A stretch of 64,000 nt of DNA, from the NCBI RefSeq assembly GCF_039555335.1, contig NC_092628.1, positions 82,114,315-82,178,314 of the forward strand, read 5' to 3'. Made by a program: the position numbers and the translations under genes. Under the pieces are notes generated by a model that ran no database searches, was not told the DNA's origin, and saw nothing but the letters and a program-made list of their open reading frames with translations. This stretch comes from Amphiura filiformis (lineage: Eukaryota; Echinodermata; Ophiuroidea; Amphilepidida; Amphiuridae). Positions 42,001-57,000 of this stretch are shown one piece after another (the stretch's first letter is position 1; each line of letters starts with the position of its first letter).

Positions 42001-45000
42001 AGCAAAGTTTAATTACAATAATTGGTGTTCACTTATCCTAACCACCGGCCAACTTGGGAACATACATATTTTAAGAATCGTATGTGACCCCTTTGAAAAA
42101 ATCTTTGTTTTTCTTTCTTACTTATTTATTTATTTATTTATTTAATTATTTGATTATTTGATTGATTATATCAGGTAACTTTTTGACAGTTTTTCTCATT
42201 TCGGTAATTCAGAAATTGAAATTTTTGTGTCGAGTACTTGTACATGGATGTACACATGTTTTTTGTTGTTGTTGTAGTTATTGTTGTTTTAGTTATTACG
42301 GTAATAGCAGCATTGATTTATTTCGCTAAAGATATCAAGGATTAAAATCAACACTCATTTTTCAGACCATAGATTTGCGGTCTAGTGGTTTTATATACGC
42401 TCCGTGTTCAATCTTTTCTGCATGTTGTTTCTGTTATAAACAACGCCCCGTTGGAATAAAACATCTGAAAAACTCCATTTACTTACCTTAAAACGCCCGG
42501 TGGGGGTAAAGGGGGCAAGATTAAAAAATTTCCCAATTTCAGATCAAAATTTTTAGCATTTATGTGCGAGCGGCTTGCCGCGAAGCCATAAACAGGTGGG
42601 GTCCAGGGGCCACCTTAGGACCCCTAGTGGGGTCCAGGGGCAAAGCCCCGGCTGGGGTAAAGGGATGGAGCCCCCTGAAGCTCGTGGTTTTTGGCATATT
42701 AGAAGCTAAAAAATCAGTGTTTCAGAGTACAAATTTCACAATGAAAGTAGTATAGAGCTTCTCTCTTTCTTTCCCTTTTCTCTTCTCCCTTCCCTTTTCT
42801 CTTCCCCCTTCCCCCTTTTTCCCCTCTTTTTTCTTTTCTTCTTTCCCCTTTCTCTTCCCTCTTTCTTTCCGTTTCTTTTTTTCTTCCTTCCCCTTTTTCT
42901 TCCCTCTTTTTTCTCTTCTTTACCCTTTCTCTTCTCGCTTTTCTCTCCTTCCCTTTTCCCCTTCCCAATTTTTTTTTTTTTTTTCATTGTACGGGGGCAT
43001 CATGCCCCCCGGCCCCTACTGGTTACGCCACTGTCTTTAGTGCAGTATATCTCTACAATGATTCCTCCAAATGTGCGGACTTTAGTCCTTCTCTCTCCCC
43101 TCTCTCCTTAAGATGTCAATCTATTTCACTCATTTTAAATGTTAATTAAATACGAATAAATAACGTTTGTCCTACAGACAATTGTCCAGATATAGCAAAT
43201 CCTACTCAGGCTGATGGTGATGACGACGGTGTTGGCAATGACTGTGGTAAGATAAAACAATATTATGTACAATATTATGTATAACATTATGTCATTTATA
43301 GCTTTGATTGAACCAAATCTTACTTAGTCTGATGGTGATGAAGAGAGTGTCGCAGATGATTGTGGGAAGAGTTAAAGCTGGTTCAGTGGAAAAGTGACCT
43401 TCTTTAAAAACTCGGTCATTGCCGATGCGTGTATCTTTATTATTTTCTATTGTAGATAATTGCCCTATGATGGCAAATCAGCTCCAGGAAGATGGCGATG
43501 AAGATGGTGTCGGCAATGGGTGTGGTAAGAATAAACGATAGTATATATAAGATTATGCCATTTATAGCTTAGGAAAACCTATCTTGGGTTTCGTCGACTA
43601 GGTGACTAACTGATATGAGAACACACAGTTCCTACATTCCACAAGTGCACTCACCAGACCCCTGCACCTCCAAGACCAAAGTCCTTATACTAATATTACT
43701 AGCATTCGGGTTTTTTTAAAACTAGATATAGATATCTAAAAAACTTTCTAATTTTAACTGTTTTAATTTTAATCAAGCTCACCAAATATGGTTGATATTT
43801 GGTCAGAAATTTAACTTTTTATGAATTTTGAGCAAGTTGACCATTTTGTCAACGTTTGTGGTGTAAAGTGTTCAAAGTTGATCAAAATCGGTAGTGATGG
43901 CAAAGGAAACAATGAAAACATAAACTAGTCATGCAGTCCCGTGACTAGCTTTAAACTAGTCTTCAAGTCTTCAAGTGCTGTTCTCCTAACAAAGCGAAGC
44001 TTATCCAAGGAGTAAGGTGATGATGCTCATAAAGTGCAGAAATGTGCAGAGTGCAGAACAACAAACGGTGCAAGTAAAAAGAACTGGAGAGCTGATTTAG
44101 ACGACTTGGTGAGTAGCAGTAGGCTGCAAGACCCTCACTGCTGGCAGAGCTATGGCCTGGTTGACAGATGGTGCTGCAACTGCTTCCGCAGGTAGCCTGT
44201 TCCAAGTTGGAATTGTCCTCACAAAGAAAGAGTATTTGTAGGTGTTGCGAGTAGCCAAGACTGGAAGGTAGCGTAAATTGTGTGATCTTCCAGAGGTTGG
44301 GTGAAGCCTGATGTTTGGTGGAAAGCTGATGTTAACTAGACCATGATGGATTTTATATAACATTGTACATTGAGACATCACTCTTCTAGTGGCTAACTGG
44401 TCTAATTGCAGCTGATGCAGAAGAGGTGTTACGCTTGTCTTTCGATGAAATTCTCCACAAATGAACCTAACAGCCTGACGCTGGACCATTTCCAAGGGTT
44501 TTACATCACGAGCTGTGTATGGACTCCAAGCTGTGGCGGCATACTCAAGCTGAGGTCTGACAAGAGTCTGGTATGCCTTTAATTTGACACCCTTGGAACA
44601 TGGCCCAAGGTTACGACGAATAATTCCAAGTGAGTTGAGAGCTTTTGTACGAATGTTTGAGATATGTTGTTTGAATGATAGGTCATTAGATATAGTTACA
44701 CCAAGATATTTGTGACTTTCCGTTTTCTCAATAATTTGGTTTGAAACACAATAGCTGACAATTGACGGCAGTTTCTTACGAGTGACAGTGAGGTGTTGAC
44801 ATTTGCTGGCATTAAAAGACATTTGCCATTTGTCTGCCCAAGCAAACACTGCATTCAGGTCTTTCTGTAAGGCTGCATGATCTTCTGGTCCTTTTATCTC
44901 ACGATATAGAACACTATCGTCAGCGAATAGTCTAATGGTAGATTCCAGCTCTTCAGTGATGTCATTGATATAGATAAGGAAGAGGGTGGGTCCTAAAACT

Positions 45001-48000
45001 GACCCCTGGGGCACACCAGATTTTACAGGTGCCCAGTTTGAACAAGTTCCATTCATGGTAACACAATGTTCCCTGTTTGACAGGAAACCTTGAATCCATT
45101 GGAGCGATTTCCCTCTAATGCCATAATGGTGCAATTTGGCAGCAAGCCTCTGGTGCGGCACCTTATCAAAGGCTTTGCTAAAATCTAGCATAAGAATATC
45201 AGTCTGACTGGTTCTGTTTAGACATTCTGCCCAATCATGGATGGCTTCCAGCAGCTGAGTTTCACATGAGCGCTTTTCCCTGAAACCATGTTGATTTTCT
45301 ACTATGATATTATATGTGGCAAGATGTTTGGAGATATGCGACACGACTATGCGTTCCATTAATTTACATGAAATACAAGTTAAACTAACAGGTCTGTAAT
45401 TCTCAGGTGAAGATTTTACTCCCTTCTTGTATATGCCAGTGACAAAAGCTTTTCTCCAATCATCTGGCAAAGTTCCTGTTGCATAGGATTGCCGAAAGTT
45501 CAGTAGCATAATCATGAAGTATCCTGGCTGGTATACTGTCTGGTCCCCCTGCCTTGTTGATGTTTATCTGAGTAAGCTGTTTTATTACTCCTTGTAACTC
45601 TATGTCAAGATCTTGAATACTTGAAAAGGCAGAGTGCCCTTTGTTAGGAATTGCAGATAAGTTCTCGTCAGTAAATACGGAGGAAAACTGTTTGTTTAGA
45701 GCTTCAGCCTTTGATAAATCAGAGACACATGTTTCCCCATCTGATATTAATGTGGGGATACTTACTGCATCCTTCCTTTGGGATCTTATAAAAGACCAAA
45801 ATCTCTTTGGACTGGTTTCAAGACTTGGCCCAAGCACTTCTTCCATGTAGTGAGTGTAAGACTGACGTAGGGTAGCAGTCACATTGTTACGCTGTTTTTT
45901 GTAACTAGCCCATAGGCGTTTGGATTTTGTTTTCTTTTCAGCAGAATACAACTTATCCCTTTTCCTCATTTGTTTCACAATACTATGATCTATCCAAGGG
46001 TGGCTTTGTTTACCCTTGGAGAAATGATGGGGAACATACTTTTCTGTTGTATTTAACACATAGTTCTTAAATGTGGTCCAGTTTTCATTTACAGATTTGT
46101 TCATGGGTTCATTCAGGAAAAAATCCCTAGAATTAGCCTCCAGAGTTTCTTTGATGCTCTGTGTAGCAGCGTTCTTAAAATTGTAGATCTTACGTGGTGG
46201 CTTACTCATTCTTTTGGGCTTTAAATTCAAGTCAAAGAGTACTATGTCGTGATCACTCACTCCTGGTTGTGTTCTTATATTACTCACAACATTTAGGGTT
46301 GTTGGTACATATCAAATCTAAAACGTTTTGTGATCTTGGTCTTGTGATCAACGTATTCAGCTGCATAAGACCTGACTCAGATAGAAAATCTAAGAAATCA
46401 TCATGAAGTTTCTTACGTCTACTGTCACCTTTAGTTTCACCTGTCTCCCAGTTTATATCTGGGAAGTTAAAATCACCACAGATGATGATATTACAATGAC
46501 TTTTGATTTTACTCAAAACTTTGGCAAGGCTATCAGAAAGATGGTTGACTGGGTCAAAGTCATTATTTGGTGTTCGATAAAAACTACCTATAAAAACTCT
46601 ACCGGCTTTAACAAACTCCATGGAGGACCAAACAATTTCACAAGGTGCATCAAACTCTGGTTCTTCAACAGAAACAAAGTTACCCTTAACAGCAAGGAAT
46701 ACACCTCCCCCTGATTGATTACGGTCCTTGCGCATAACATTGTAATCTTCAGGGAAAATGGAGTAAGATGGAATACCTGAACCAAGTTTGGACTCGCATC
46801 CAAATATTATATCAGGAGCATGCTCTTTGATTGAAGCTTGAAAATCTAATCTTCCTTTCTCCCCTTTTAGTCCATCACAGTTAATGACCATTGATTTTAA
46901 CGTAGGAACACAATTCTTCCTGGATCTGTAAACTTTGTTTGCCTGGTGTTTAATTGGTGTGGACGTATCATGTGGAACAAAGTTACACACATCAGGTTCA
47001 TCAACAGTAACTTCGTCGGTTAGTGACTCAAAGGAATTACCAGTAGCAAAGTAATTGCTATCAAAGAAACTGGGACCAACATTAGGCAAGCCACATTGTA
47101 TACAAATCCAAGACAAATTGGAATGATGAGTATACACATCGGATATGTGGTCCGTTACAACGGCACACTCCCGGTAGTACCATATGTCGCAGCTATCACA
47201 TTTGATAGCTTGCTGGTCATTTTCCACTTTGCGACTTCAGATACCACAGGGATAGTTGGTAGTTGTAGGACCTGGATTTGTTTCAACACAGCTAAGGAGT
47301 AAAATCATAACTATTGTCTGACGGGTACATGTGGAGTTTGACCTAACCATTGGTTTGATTAGACCTTTAGGCAGAAATTTATGCAACCTGGTATGATTGG
47401 TAAGGTATGCAAGAGAATGGTTATGACTCGTGAAACTAGAATTAGACACTTCAGTATTAGAATATTGATCATTCAAATGACGTGCTGGATAAATCATACA
47501 CCACAGGTAGTAAATGGCTACAATAAGAAAGCTTAACCTGGCAAGGATATCCATTTTTGCCTGTGAATATGACACTATAAAGAAGCTTTATATACAGCAA
47601 GCTACCAACACTTAATATAACTACAACAGTTTGTGTATGACAATAAATATACAGAGTCTAAATATACAAAGTCAACAAAGACAATATGGCCGCCGTTATG
47701 GCGGGAAAATGTCAGACAAAGGCTTCTGGTTAAATATATGTTCGCTGGAAAAATGCCACAGTATGGAGTAATGGTGTTTATCTATTTGATGTCCCTTGCA
47801 AGTCTTACGATCACCTGATAGTCCAGAGAGATGACTATGAAGGACTCCAAAATCAATATGGCTGCCACACCCAAGTCAAATTATGTACAACATGTAGTTG
47901 GATTTAAAATCTTTCAAGTTCGTACAGCTCTATTTGGTGATGATGATAATGTCTGCAAGCTGGAGAAGTCCTGTGGAACACATTAAGTATGTATAACTGA

Positions 48001-51000
48001 CCTGCGTATGTTCAAGACTTATGGTATTCAAACACAACTATGATGCCTATGCTGGCATGGTGGAGATGCCTACACACTAAATTATGCCAAGGCTGCCAAA
48101 TTCAGAGGGCTTCAAACAGGTCCAAGTAGACACTGCAGTCTCACAAAAATACCACTTTCCAGTCAATCAATTATGACCAAAAATCACATCAGTAAGATGG
48201 TAGGATAGATATTCCATGTGAAAACTTCCATATAGAGATAATATAGATGCATAAATAAGGTGGAAATAAAGATAATTTTAGAGAGCACAAAATGAGCACA
48301 TCCACCATCTATGAGCAGCAAAACCCCATATCATCAAAGGCAAAGGAAACAATGAAAACATAAACTAGTCATGCAGTCCCGTGACTAGCTTTAAACTAGT
48401 CAAGGAGGCTAGTCATGCAGGCTGAACTAATATAACGTTAGTCAAGCCTACATCTCAAACTTGTTAAGACTGCATTACTAGCTTAAAATGTCGATAAACT
48501 AGTCAAGCCTGCATGACTAGCATGTAATGAAATGCAAGACTTATTTGTGCTAGGAATGGCTTGACTAACTTGATGTTGTTTGATGGGAATAACTTAGTCC
48601 GTGAGGTTAGCATGGTTAGGCATGCAAAATATATGATCAATCAATGACCGCCATGCTATTATAGGACGTGTGTCATACGGAGCTCCTGAGAACCACCGGG
48701 ATAAATCATTGTATTCTTGGATATTCACCTTATTTGCTTGATTTATTACTGTTACATATTTGTTTGCATCATTTTGTGATCATTCGTGAGGGAAAAATTT
48801 TTATCGCGCGTTATTAATTTGGAATTTGAATCCGATATTGCTTCCCGCTGCACTGAGATGGATAAAAGCAGCGAACTATGCACGAGTACACTTGAGCATT
48901 ATATCGCAGCGGTCGATATGGTCAAGCTATACAAAATGCTATGCATTGACATCAAAACACGCTTCGATGGATTAACGCGTCAACTATGTGATGCTCAGGA
49001 GGAAATCAAAACAATAAAATATGATGTAGAGGAACTTGATAGAGATTTGAAATATGCAGACAAGGAAATAACGGAGCTGAAAGATTAAACGGTGCCCAAG
49101 CTAAGAAAAAAAAGAACTGATAGAGAAGATAGACGAGTTGATAAATGTAGGCTTGAAACGGAACTGTACAGTAAAACAGCCAATTTGCTGTTCTTTAACG
49201 TCCCACAGACACCTAAATCAGCGGGCAATCACCTCTTTCGAGCTTTGCTCTTGTGATTTTGTAATTTTGTTACCGTACATGTATATGATATGATGATGGT
49301 AAAAATAAACTTGAACATGATAACATGATTAGAAATATTGTAAGGCAGATTAATGTTAATAGATCGCTTTTGTCACAAACGCTATATTTGAAAGATTGTA
49401 GTAAGAGTTAAAACTGCTTCAGTGGAAATATACTCTTAAATCGGTCATTCCCGATGCGTTTATCTTTAATATTTTCTCTTGTAGATAATTGCCCTATGAT
49501 GGCAAACCAGCTCCAGGAAGATGGAGATGACGATGGTGTCGGCAATGAATGTGGTAAGAGTAAACGATAGTATATATAACATAATGTCATTTATAGCTTA
49601 GAAAAAACTTATCTTGGGTGTCTTTGACAAGGTGACTAACTGATAAAACAGGAGAACACATAGTTTCTACATTCCACAAGAGCATTCACCAGACCCCTGC
49701 ACCTCCAAGACAAATGTCCTTGTACTAATATTACTAGTATTAATTTGTAAAAACTAGATATCAATATCTAATAAACATTTTTAGATTTGTTTTAATTTTG
49801 CTCAGCTTTACCAAATATGGTTGATATTTGGGTAAAAATCAGACTTTTTATGTTTTTTGAGCGAAGTTATCATCTTTTCAACCGTTTGTGGTGTAAAGTA
49901 CTCAAGGTTGATCCAAATCGATAGTGATGGCAAAGGAAATGCACGTGGTACGTATAATTGGTTTGCCACAAATTGATTAACCCTAACGCCCCAGGGCTTT
50001 TTGGCGACGGAAGGAAAAGAAGGAAGGAATAAATCCTCGGATAAAGCCACGGATCTTGCGCTGGCCTGGCCAGTGAAAGCGTGCCTATAATCACTTAGTG
50101 CGATTGCGTCATCACATCACCTGGGATGCACGCACTAACAGTGCATATATCAAGTAGTATTTTGTAGTACCTGGTATAGTAGTGTTAGGGTTAAGATAAC
50201 CATATGTAATAAAATATTTGGTCTTTGAAAATAAATAATGCAATCAGATGCTTTAGATGCCATTTGTGTTGTTTGTCAAATTCCTATTTTTGATACTTAG
50301 GTATACTAGTTAATTTTCAAGGAAAGCCAAAATCTAGCACATTTGTACCTGTGAAAAGCTTTTATGTTGCAATTACCTAAGTGTTTAAAATAGCTGATAG
50401 CGCTTTTGATCTATTATAGATAATTGTGAAACAACCGCTAACGCAAACCAAGCTGATGGCGATACTGATGGTGTTGGTGATTTATGCGGTAAGGAAAATG
50501 ATCATTACCTTAAAACAGATGCTACTTTTATTCAAGTGATATGCAAAGTTTAACACACTGATTGGTGTTAAATTATTCTCACTGCCGGCCATCTTGTGCA
50601 CATACATTTTAATGTGCACCCTTTAAAAGTTTTTTGTTGTGATCCAGCAAAAAACAAACCTTTTATATCATTGTAAATTTAGCGTAGGTATATTAAAACG
50701 GTTCAAAAACTTGTTCCATAGTGTTTTCCCGTGTGTGACCTCTAGAAAACTACACCGAGTGATTGCTTTCTCCTTTTTGTATCGTGCTACAAACCGATCA
50801 AAGAAATAATGATATACTGTTGAGCACTGGAATCTTCTGCTCCTGCTTCTTCTGATTCTTTTGTCAAAGCATCTTTTAAAATGCTACTAGTGTCAGACGC
50901 TTGCATCAATCTCGACCAAACTTGGCCACAAGAAGCACGAGACCAAGCTCCTTCTAAGTTGTACACAGTTAGGGGTGAAAGGTCATGTAGGGGTTATTAG

Positions 51001-54000
51001 AGGTCATGATGTGAAAATATTTAAAATGCTACTAGTGCAAGGCGCTTGACCCAATTTCGACCAAACGTGAACATACGAACCGCTGACCCAAGATTGACAT
51101 AAGTTGTACACAGATAGGGGTCAAGGGTCATATAGCGGATATTAGGGGTAATTTATTAAAAATTGTAAAAATGCTGCTACTCCTTTAAATTGCATGCTAT
51201 GACCACTAAACTTGGTCAGAAGAACCACTTGCCCATGCTTTATACATATATTGTACCACAGTTTAAGGGTCAACTTAACATCTTTGTGTAAAATTTGATA
51301 GAACAGCTATCCTTAGGCACAGTGACCTACATTTATAGTAGACAAGCCACTACTGAAACTTTTCCAAGAAGGTGAACAGTAAATATTGTGAAATACCCAA
51401 GTATTATTAAAGCAGAATATTAACCACAGAAGATAGTTAACAGTTGATGTCACATAAGATTTTTTAATTGTATAAGTGGACCAGGTAAGAGCCGCGTCGA
51501 GAACTGTTAGCAGTGCAATTTCGCTTGTTCATGTTCATGGGTGGGAGGGCAGCATGGGTAGTGGGTAGTGGGTGTTAACTCAAATGCTAAACTTTGCCCA
51601 AGTCAAATGTCAGGTCAAATTTAAAGTTGCTCCGATGGGACTGTAACTTTGGAAAAACAATCCCTGACACTTGGGGAGTATAATACTGCACAGGTCATCC
51701 ATGGTCAAAGGTCAGGTCAAATTTAAAGTTGCGCCAATTCGGCTGTAACTGGAGGAACACAATCCCCAGGACTTGGGGAGTATGAAGTGGCAAAGGTCAA
51801 CTGAGGTCAAAGATCAGGTCAAATTTAAAGTTGCTCCAATCGGGCTGTAACTTGCAGACAATAATTCCTGACACTTGGGGAGTATTAAACCATAAGGGTC
51901 ATCCGAGGTCAAAGATCAGGTCAATTTGGAAGTTGCTCCGATTGAGCTGTAACTTGCGGAAAATGATCCCCGACACTTGGGGAGTATGAAGCCGTAAAAT
52001 ATCAACCTAAAGTCACCCACCCAAGTTCAAAGGTCAACGAGGTCAAATGTTGTGCTTAAACTTGGTAAAATCATCCTTGATGTGAGTGAAACATAAAACG
52101 TCAAGATTATGCTAAAGGTCAAATGAGGTCAGATGTCGCCACCTGATATTCGTGGCTCTTGGGTCACAGTAGCTCTAGTTATTATTGTTGTTGTAGTTAT
52201 TGCGATAATAGCAGAATTGATTTATTTCGCCACATATACAAGGATTAAAATCAATACTCATTTTCCAGACCATAGGTTCGTGGTCTAGTGCCAGTAGTGG
52301 TTTAATTGATACGCGTCGTCTTCAATCTTTTCTGCATGTTATTTTGGTTATAAACAACGCCCTTCAGGAATAAAACACCTCAAAAACCCCCATTTACGTA
52401 CTTTAAAAGCACGGATCTTTAGTGCAGCGGCTGTAAAATGGTTCAACCAAAAGTGTGGATTTCAGTATTTTAGTTGTGCTGAATCTCTCCTTTCCCCCGT
52501 CTCTCTCTCCTTAAGATATCAATCTATTTCACTAATTTTATAAAGATTACAAATTGAACATGAATAAATGTTAATTAAATACGAATAAATATCGTCGTTG
52601 GTTATTAGCATATATTTATATCTACACCCTACAGACAATTGTCCAGGTATAGGAAACCCTACTCAGACTGATGGTGATGAAGACGGTGTTGGAGATGATT
52701 GTGGTAAGGTTTTAACCGTAGTATGTATAACATTACGTCATTTATAGCTTTGAGTGAACCAAATCTTACTCTATGGTGATGAAGTGAGTGTCGGAGATGA
52801 TTGTTGTAAGAATAACTGTTTCATTGGAAATGTAATGCTCCTAATTTTTCTGTCATTGCCGATGCGTGTGTCTTTATTGTTGTTGTTTTTGTAGATAATT
52901 GCCCTATGATGGCAAACCAGCTCCAGGAAGATGGCGAAGACGACGGTGTCGGCAATGATTGTGGTAAGAGTAAACAGTAGTATGTATAACATTATGTCAT
53001 TTATCTCTCCCTCTGGGTTTTCACAAGAGCACACCATGCCATCTACTTCTATCACAAGCCAAACGTCTTGCACCATATATTCCGTGTGACAAAACATTCT
53101 TCACGTCATTTGATGGACGTCCACTTCCACGGCTCCCTGAGGAATCTGCTTCTCAACTCCACCAAAATAGCGCAATTTCCTCTCAATGATGGAATTTCTG
53201 ATGTTTAAGTCCATCGCAATCTTATCCAGCTCCCAGATGTTTGTTTTCTAGTCTTTCCAAGATACTCCCAGCAGTACGAGGAAATATCATTTCAAGAATC
53301 ATGTCCAGCGCTACTGAACCAATAACCACCCTAGAAACAGAAAAATAGCGTGGTTTGATCCACTTTTCAGTACGGACGTGAAGGCCAATGTTGGTAAAAG
53401 GTGAAATTAAAGCGCACAACGCTAGGTAACACGGAAAAGGTGGCCTATTCAAAATACGTTTCCATAATCATACGAAATCCTTCCGACATGAAAAATACTC
53501 AACTGCAACAGAACTTTCCAAGTTTGTATGGGAAATTAAAGAAAGAGGAAAAAGACTTTGAAATTCGATGGGACATAGTAAATAGGTCAAATACATCCAT
53601 GCGTCAATCGGGGTTATGCAACCTCTGCTTGGAGGAAAAAATCGAAATCATCAATAACAATAACACTTTATTTTCTTATTTTCGAAACATTGATTTGTGC
53701 ACATTGTTTATAGAAAGTAAAGATTTGTTCAAAATCTAACCACACTATAATAGAAAAAATAATACACATTTTACTATAGCAAAGACTGCGACAAGTTAGT
53801 CTGTCCTTCAAACACAAACCATCATTTATTTTATTAGATGACAGAATTGGATATAAAAAAATTTCTTTTTGGTGGCAAGGCCAGTGCTTTGATCATGGTT
53901 GTGATTGTGGTTTTATGGATTTTAAAAGATCATAATGAAAGTAAACAGTGCTTCTGTTTTTAGGTCATTGATAAATAATGTAGTTGTCCATCAAATCAAT

Positions 54001-57000
54001 GATGTCTTGTATAGTAATTTGTATAGTGTAATACATTTTAATAAGTACTTATCTTTAATGTATTCCTAGATAATTGTCCAGATGATGTCAACATGGACCA
54101 AGCTGACGGTGATGGTGACGATGTAGGAGATGTGTGCGGTAAGTTTATTTCGTTTGTTAATTTGCTAAAACATTCGTGTAATTGGTAAATAATATGTTTG
54201 CCCAAAGATATTAAATCAAAAGATGTCTTGTATAGTACTTTGTATGATGTAAGGCATTAATAAGTACTCATCTATATTCTATCCTTAGATAATTGAATAT
54301 ATGAATACAAAAGCCACCTAAGTCCATACTTTGGCCAAATTGAGTTAAGCATGGGAAATTGTTGCTATACATAGGCCTGTCATATGCATGAAAGAACAAC
54401 TCAAATTCATTCTCTGTGTCTATTGGGCATGTGAAAAATAGCATGTATGAAAGAATCACCCAATTCCATGATTTGAGTCTTGTAACACATTGATTGAAAT
54501 CCAGTATGTATAAAAGTCCACTTGTAACACATTCATTGCTAGAGAATGACTTTTGAACAAAAATGGGTTTAATAAAGGAAAGTGTGTGGTTTATATTACA
54601 TGGGAGAATGCTTATCAACATTATACATACCTGTGTGCTTTATTTTGTATTATCTTACTAGTGGTAATCTCATTCTAACATTGTTGTCTTTGTATATGAT
54701 TCAAAAACCACCTAAGTCCAAAATTTAAAATGAACCCCACGAAGTCCCTGAAATGCTAATCGTCATACCTAATACAGGTTAATCCACTCATTTGCACGTA
54801 AAACTTACCATATTGACCAGGTAAATCTAACTGAAGGAATTAAAATGATACACGGGTTTTTCTCTCAAAATAACTTCGCATGGACTTAGGTGGCTTTTGT
54901 ATTCATGTATTCAATTGTCCAAATGATGCCAATATGGACCAAGTAGACGGTGATGATGACGGTGTAGGAGATGTGTGCGGTATTGGTTTATTTCATTTGT
55001 TTATTGCTAGTACTCTATACTTTCACTTAATACAAAATTAAGTCAACTTTCTAGAAACAAATCAAAGTGTATTGCAAAGATGATTTTTATAATTATCAAA
55101 TCATTGTCCATGCAGAATGAGCCTCCCATCAGGTTTAGGGTTAGAATGAGGGGTAGGATAGGAAGAGACTGTTAGGAGTAGGGTTATGCATGTTAGGAGT
55201 AGGTTAGGGCAGGATTACGGTAGGATTTTATTAATCAGTGTTCTTCTGGACTGGGAATTTCTGGATAGCCAACCCTATGAAGGATGACAAATGTATTCCA
55301 AAAGATCACTCTCCACTAAAGGCGACGAGCGTAAAATGAAATAAACAACAATAATAATAACAAAATAAAGATCGATAAACAAGAATTGATTACGTTATGT
55401 GCTCGGTTGGAACAATGGTTAATTAATACATCAATGCCAAAGTCCAAAAGGAGATATTGTTAAATTTCAAGTTATAAACAATAGCAAATGATCGAAGATG
55501 GTATGATTTAAGTAAGGCTGTATACGTAATTTATGACGAGGCACATTTATGTTTTTGGTACACAGATAATTGCCCAAATGACCCAAATACAAATCAAGAA
55601 GATATGGATAGTGATGGCAAAGGAAATGCATGTGGTACGTATAATTGGTTTGCCACAAATTGAATAAGATAACGATATGTGATATAATATTTGGTCTTTT
55701 AAAATAAATAATGCAATTTTGGTCAGCGCTTTAGATGGCATTTTTGTTGCTCGTTAAATTCCTGTTTTTGATACTGGTGTATATTTATTATTTATTATTT
55801 AATCTTTCTTTAACCAGGGTAGCCCCTTCAGTAACTAGTACTGATCTCCAAGGGGGCCCTGAGTGACAATTCACAATATACATATACATTGTACAATTTC
55901 ATGACAGAGGTTAATATAAATTAAATTAAAAGCAATGCATGGAATCAAAAGTTACATGATACATTATTTACATTGTACATCAGGTTCATTTTTACATCAG
56001 GTCTGGTAACACAAATAGTTACATGATTAAATACTAATAATATTATAACAATGTACATGTTTGGCAAACAAATAAAAGACAAAAAGTTGAATAAATTTGT
56101 GGAAATTGATAAAATTTTAATCACAAATCTGAAATACAGTTTTTAAAAGTATTAAGGGTCATGGAAGAAAAGTTTCTACGGATGTCTTGAGGGAGTTCAT
56201 TCCAAGCATAACATGATCTGTAGTGAAAAGTTCTCTTGCCAGGATTTATGTTCCATTTTGGAATGGCAAGAGAATTGAAAGTTTGGCTTCTGGTACCATG
56301 AGTATGAAGAGATTGCATATAAATAAATTGAGAGGATAAGTAAGATGGTGCATTATGCGTAAGACACTTGAACACAATTATCAGAAGTTGTTTTTCCCAT
56401 CTTGTATGTAGTTTATCCCAGTTAAGAGACTCCATCATATCATTAATAGGAGTTCTTATATCTGCTGACAAAAGAGTACGAGCAAGTCTATTATGGTGCA
56501 CTTGAAGTGAAGTTAAAAGGGTGTTTATGCAATTTGACCAAACAGGACTACAATAGTCAAAGTATGGCATGACAAGGGCATTGGCAAGCATTTTAAGGGT
56601 ATCATTTGGAAGATAATACCTAAGTCTACGGATTATGCCAATGCGCTTTGAGATATTAGAAGAAATATGGCTTACGTGTTCATTCCAAGATAATAATTCA
56701 TCAAATACAACACCAAGATACTTGAATTTATCAACTCTTTCAATATTACTACCATTGTATGAAACATCAATATCATCAAATGTATTCACCATATAACTTG
56801 TGCCAAAAATCATGAGTTTTGTTTTCTTGATATTCAATGTGAGATTGTTTTCATTCAACCAAGAGGCAACATTAGACAAATTATCGGTTAATTCTGCTTG
56901 AAGAATTGATGCATCATTAGAACTACATATAAGAGTTGTGTCATCTGCATACATTATAGTTTTACAGTTAACAGAGTTTGGAAGTGAATTTACAAAAATG

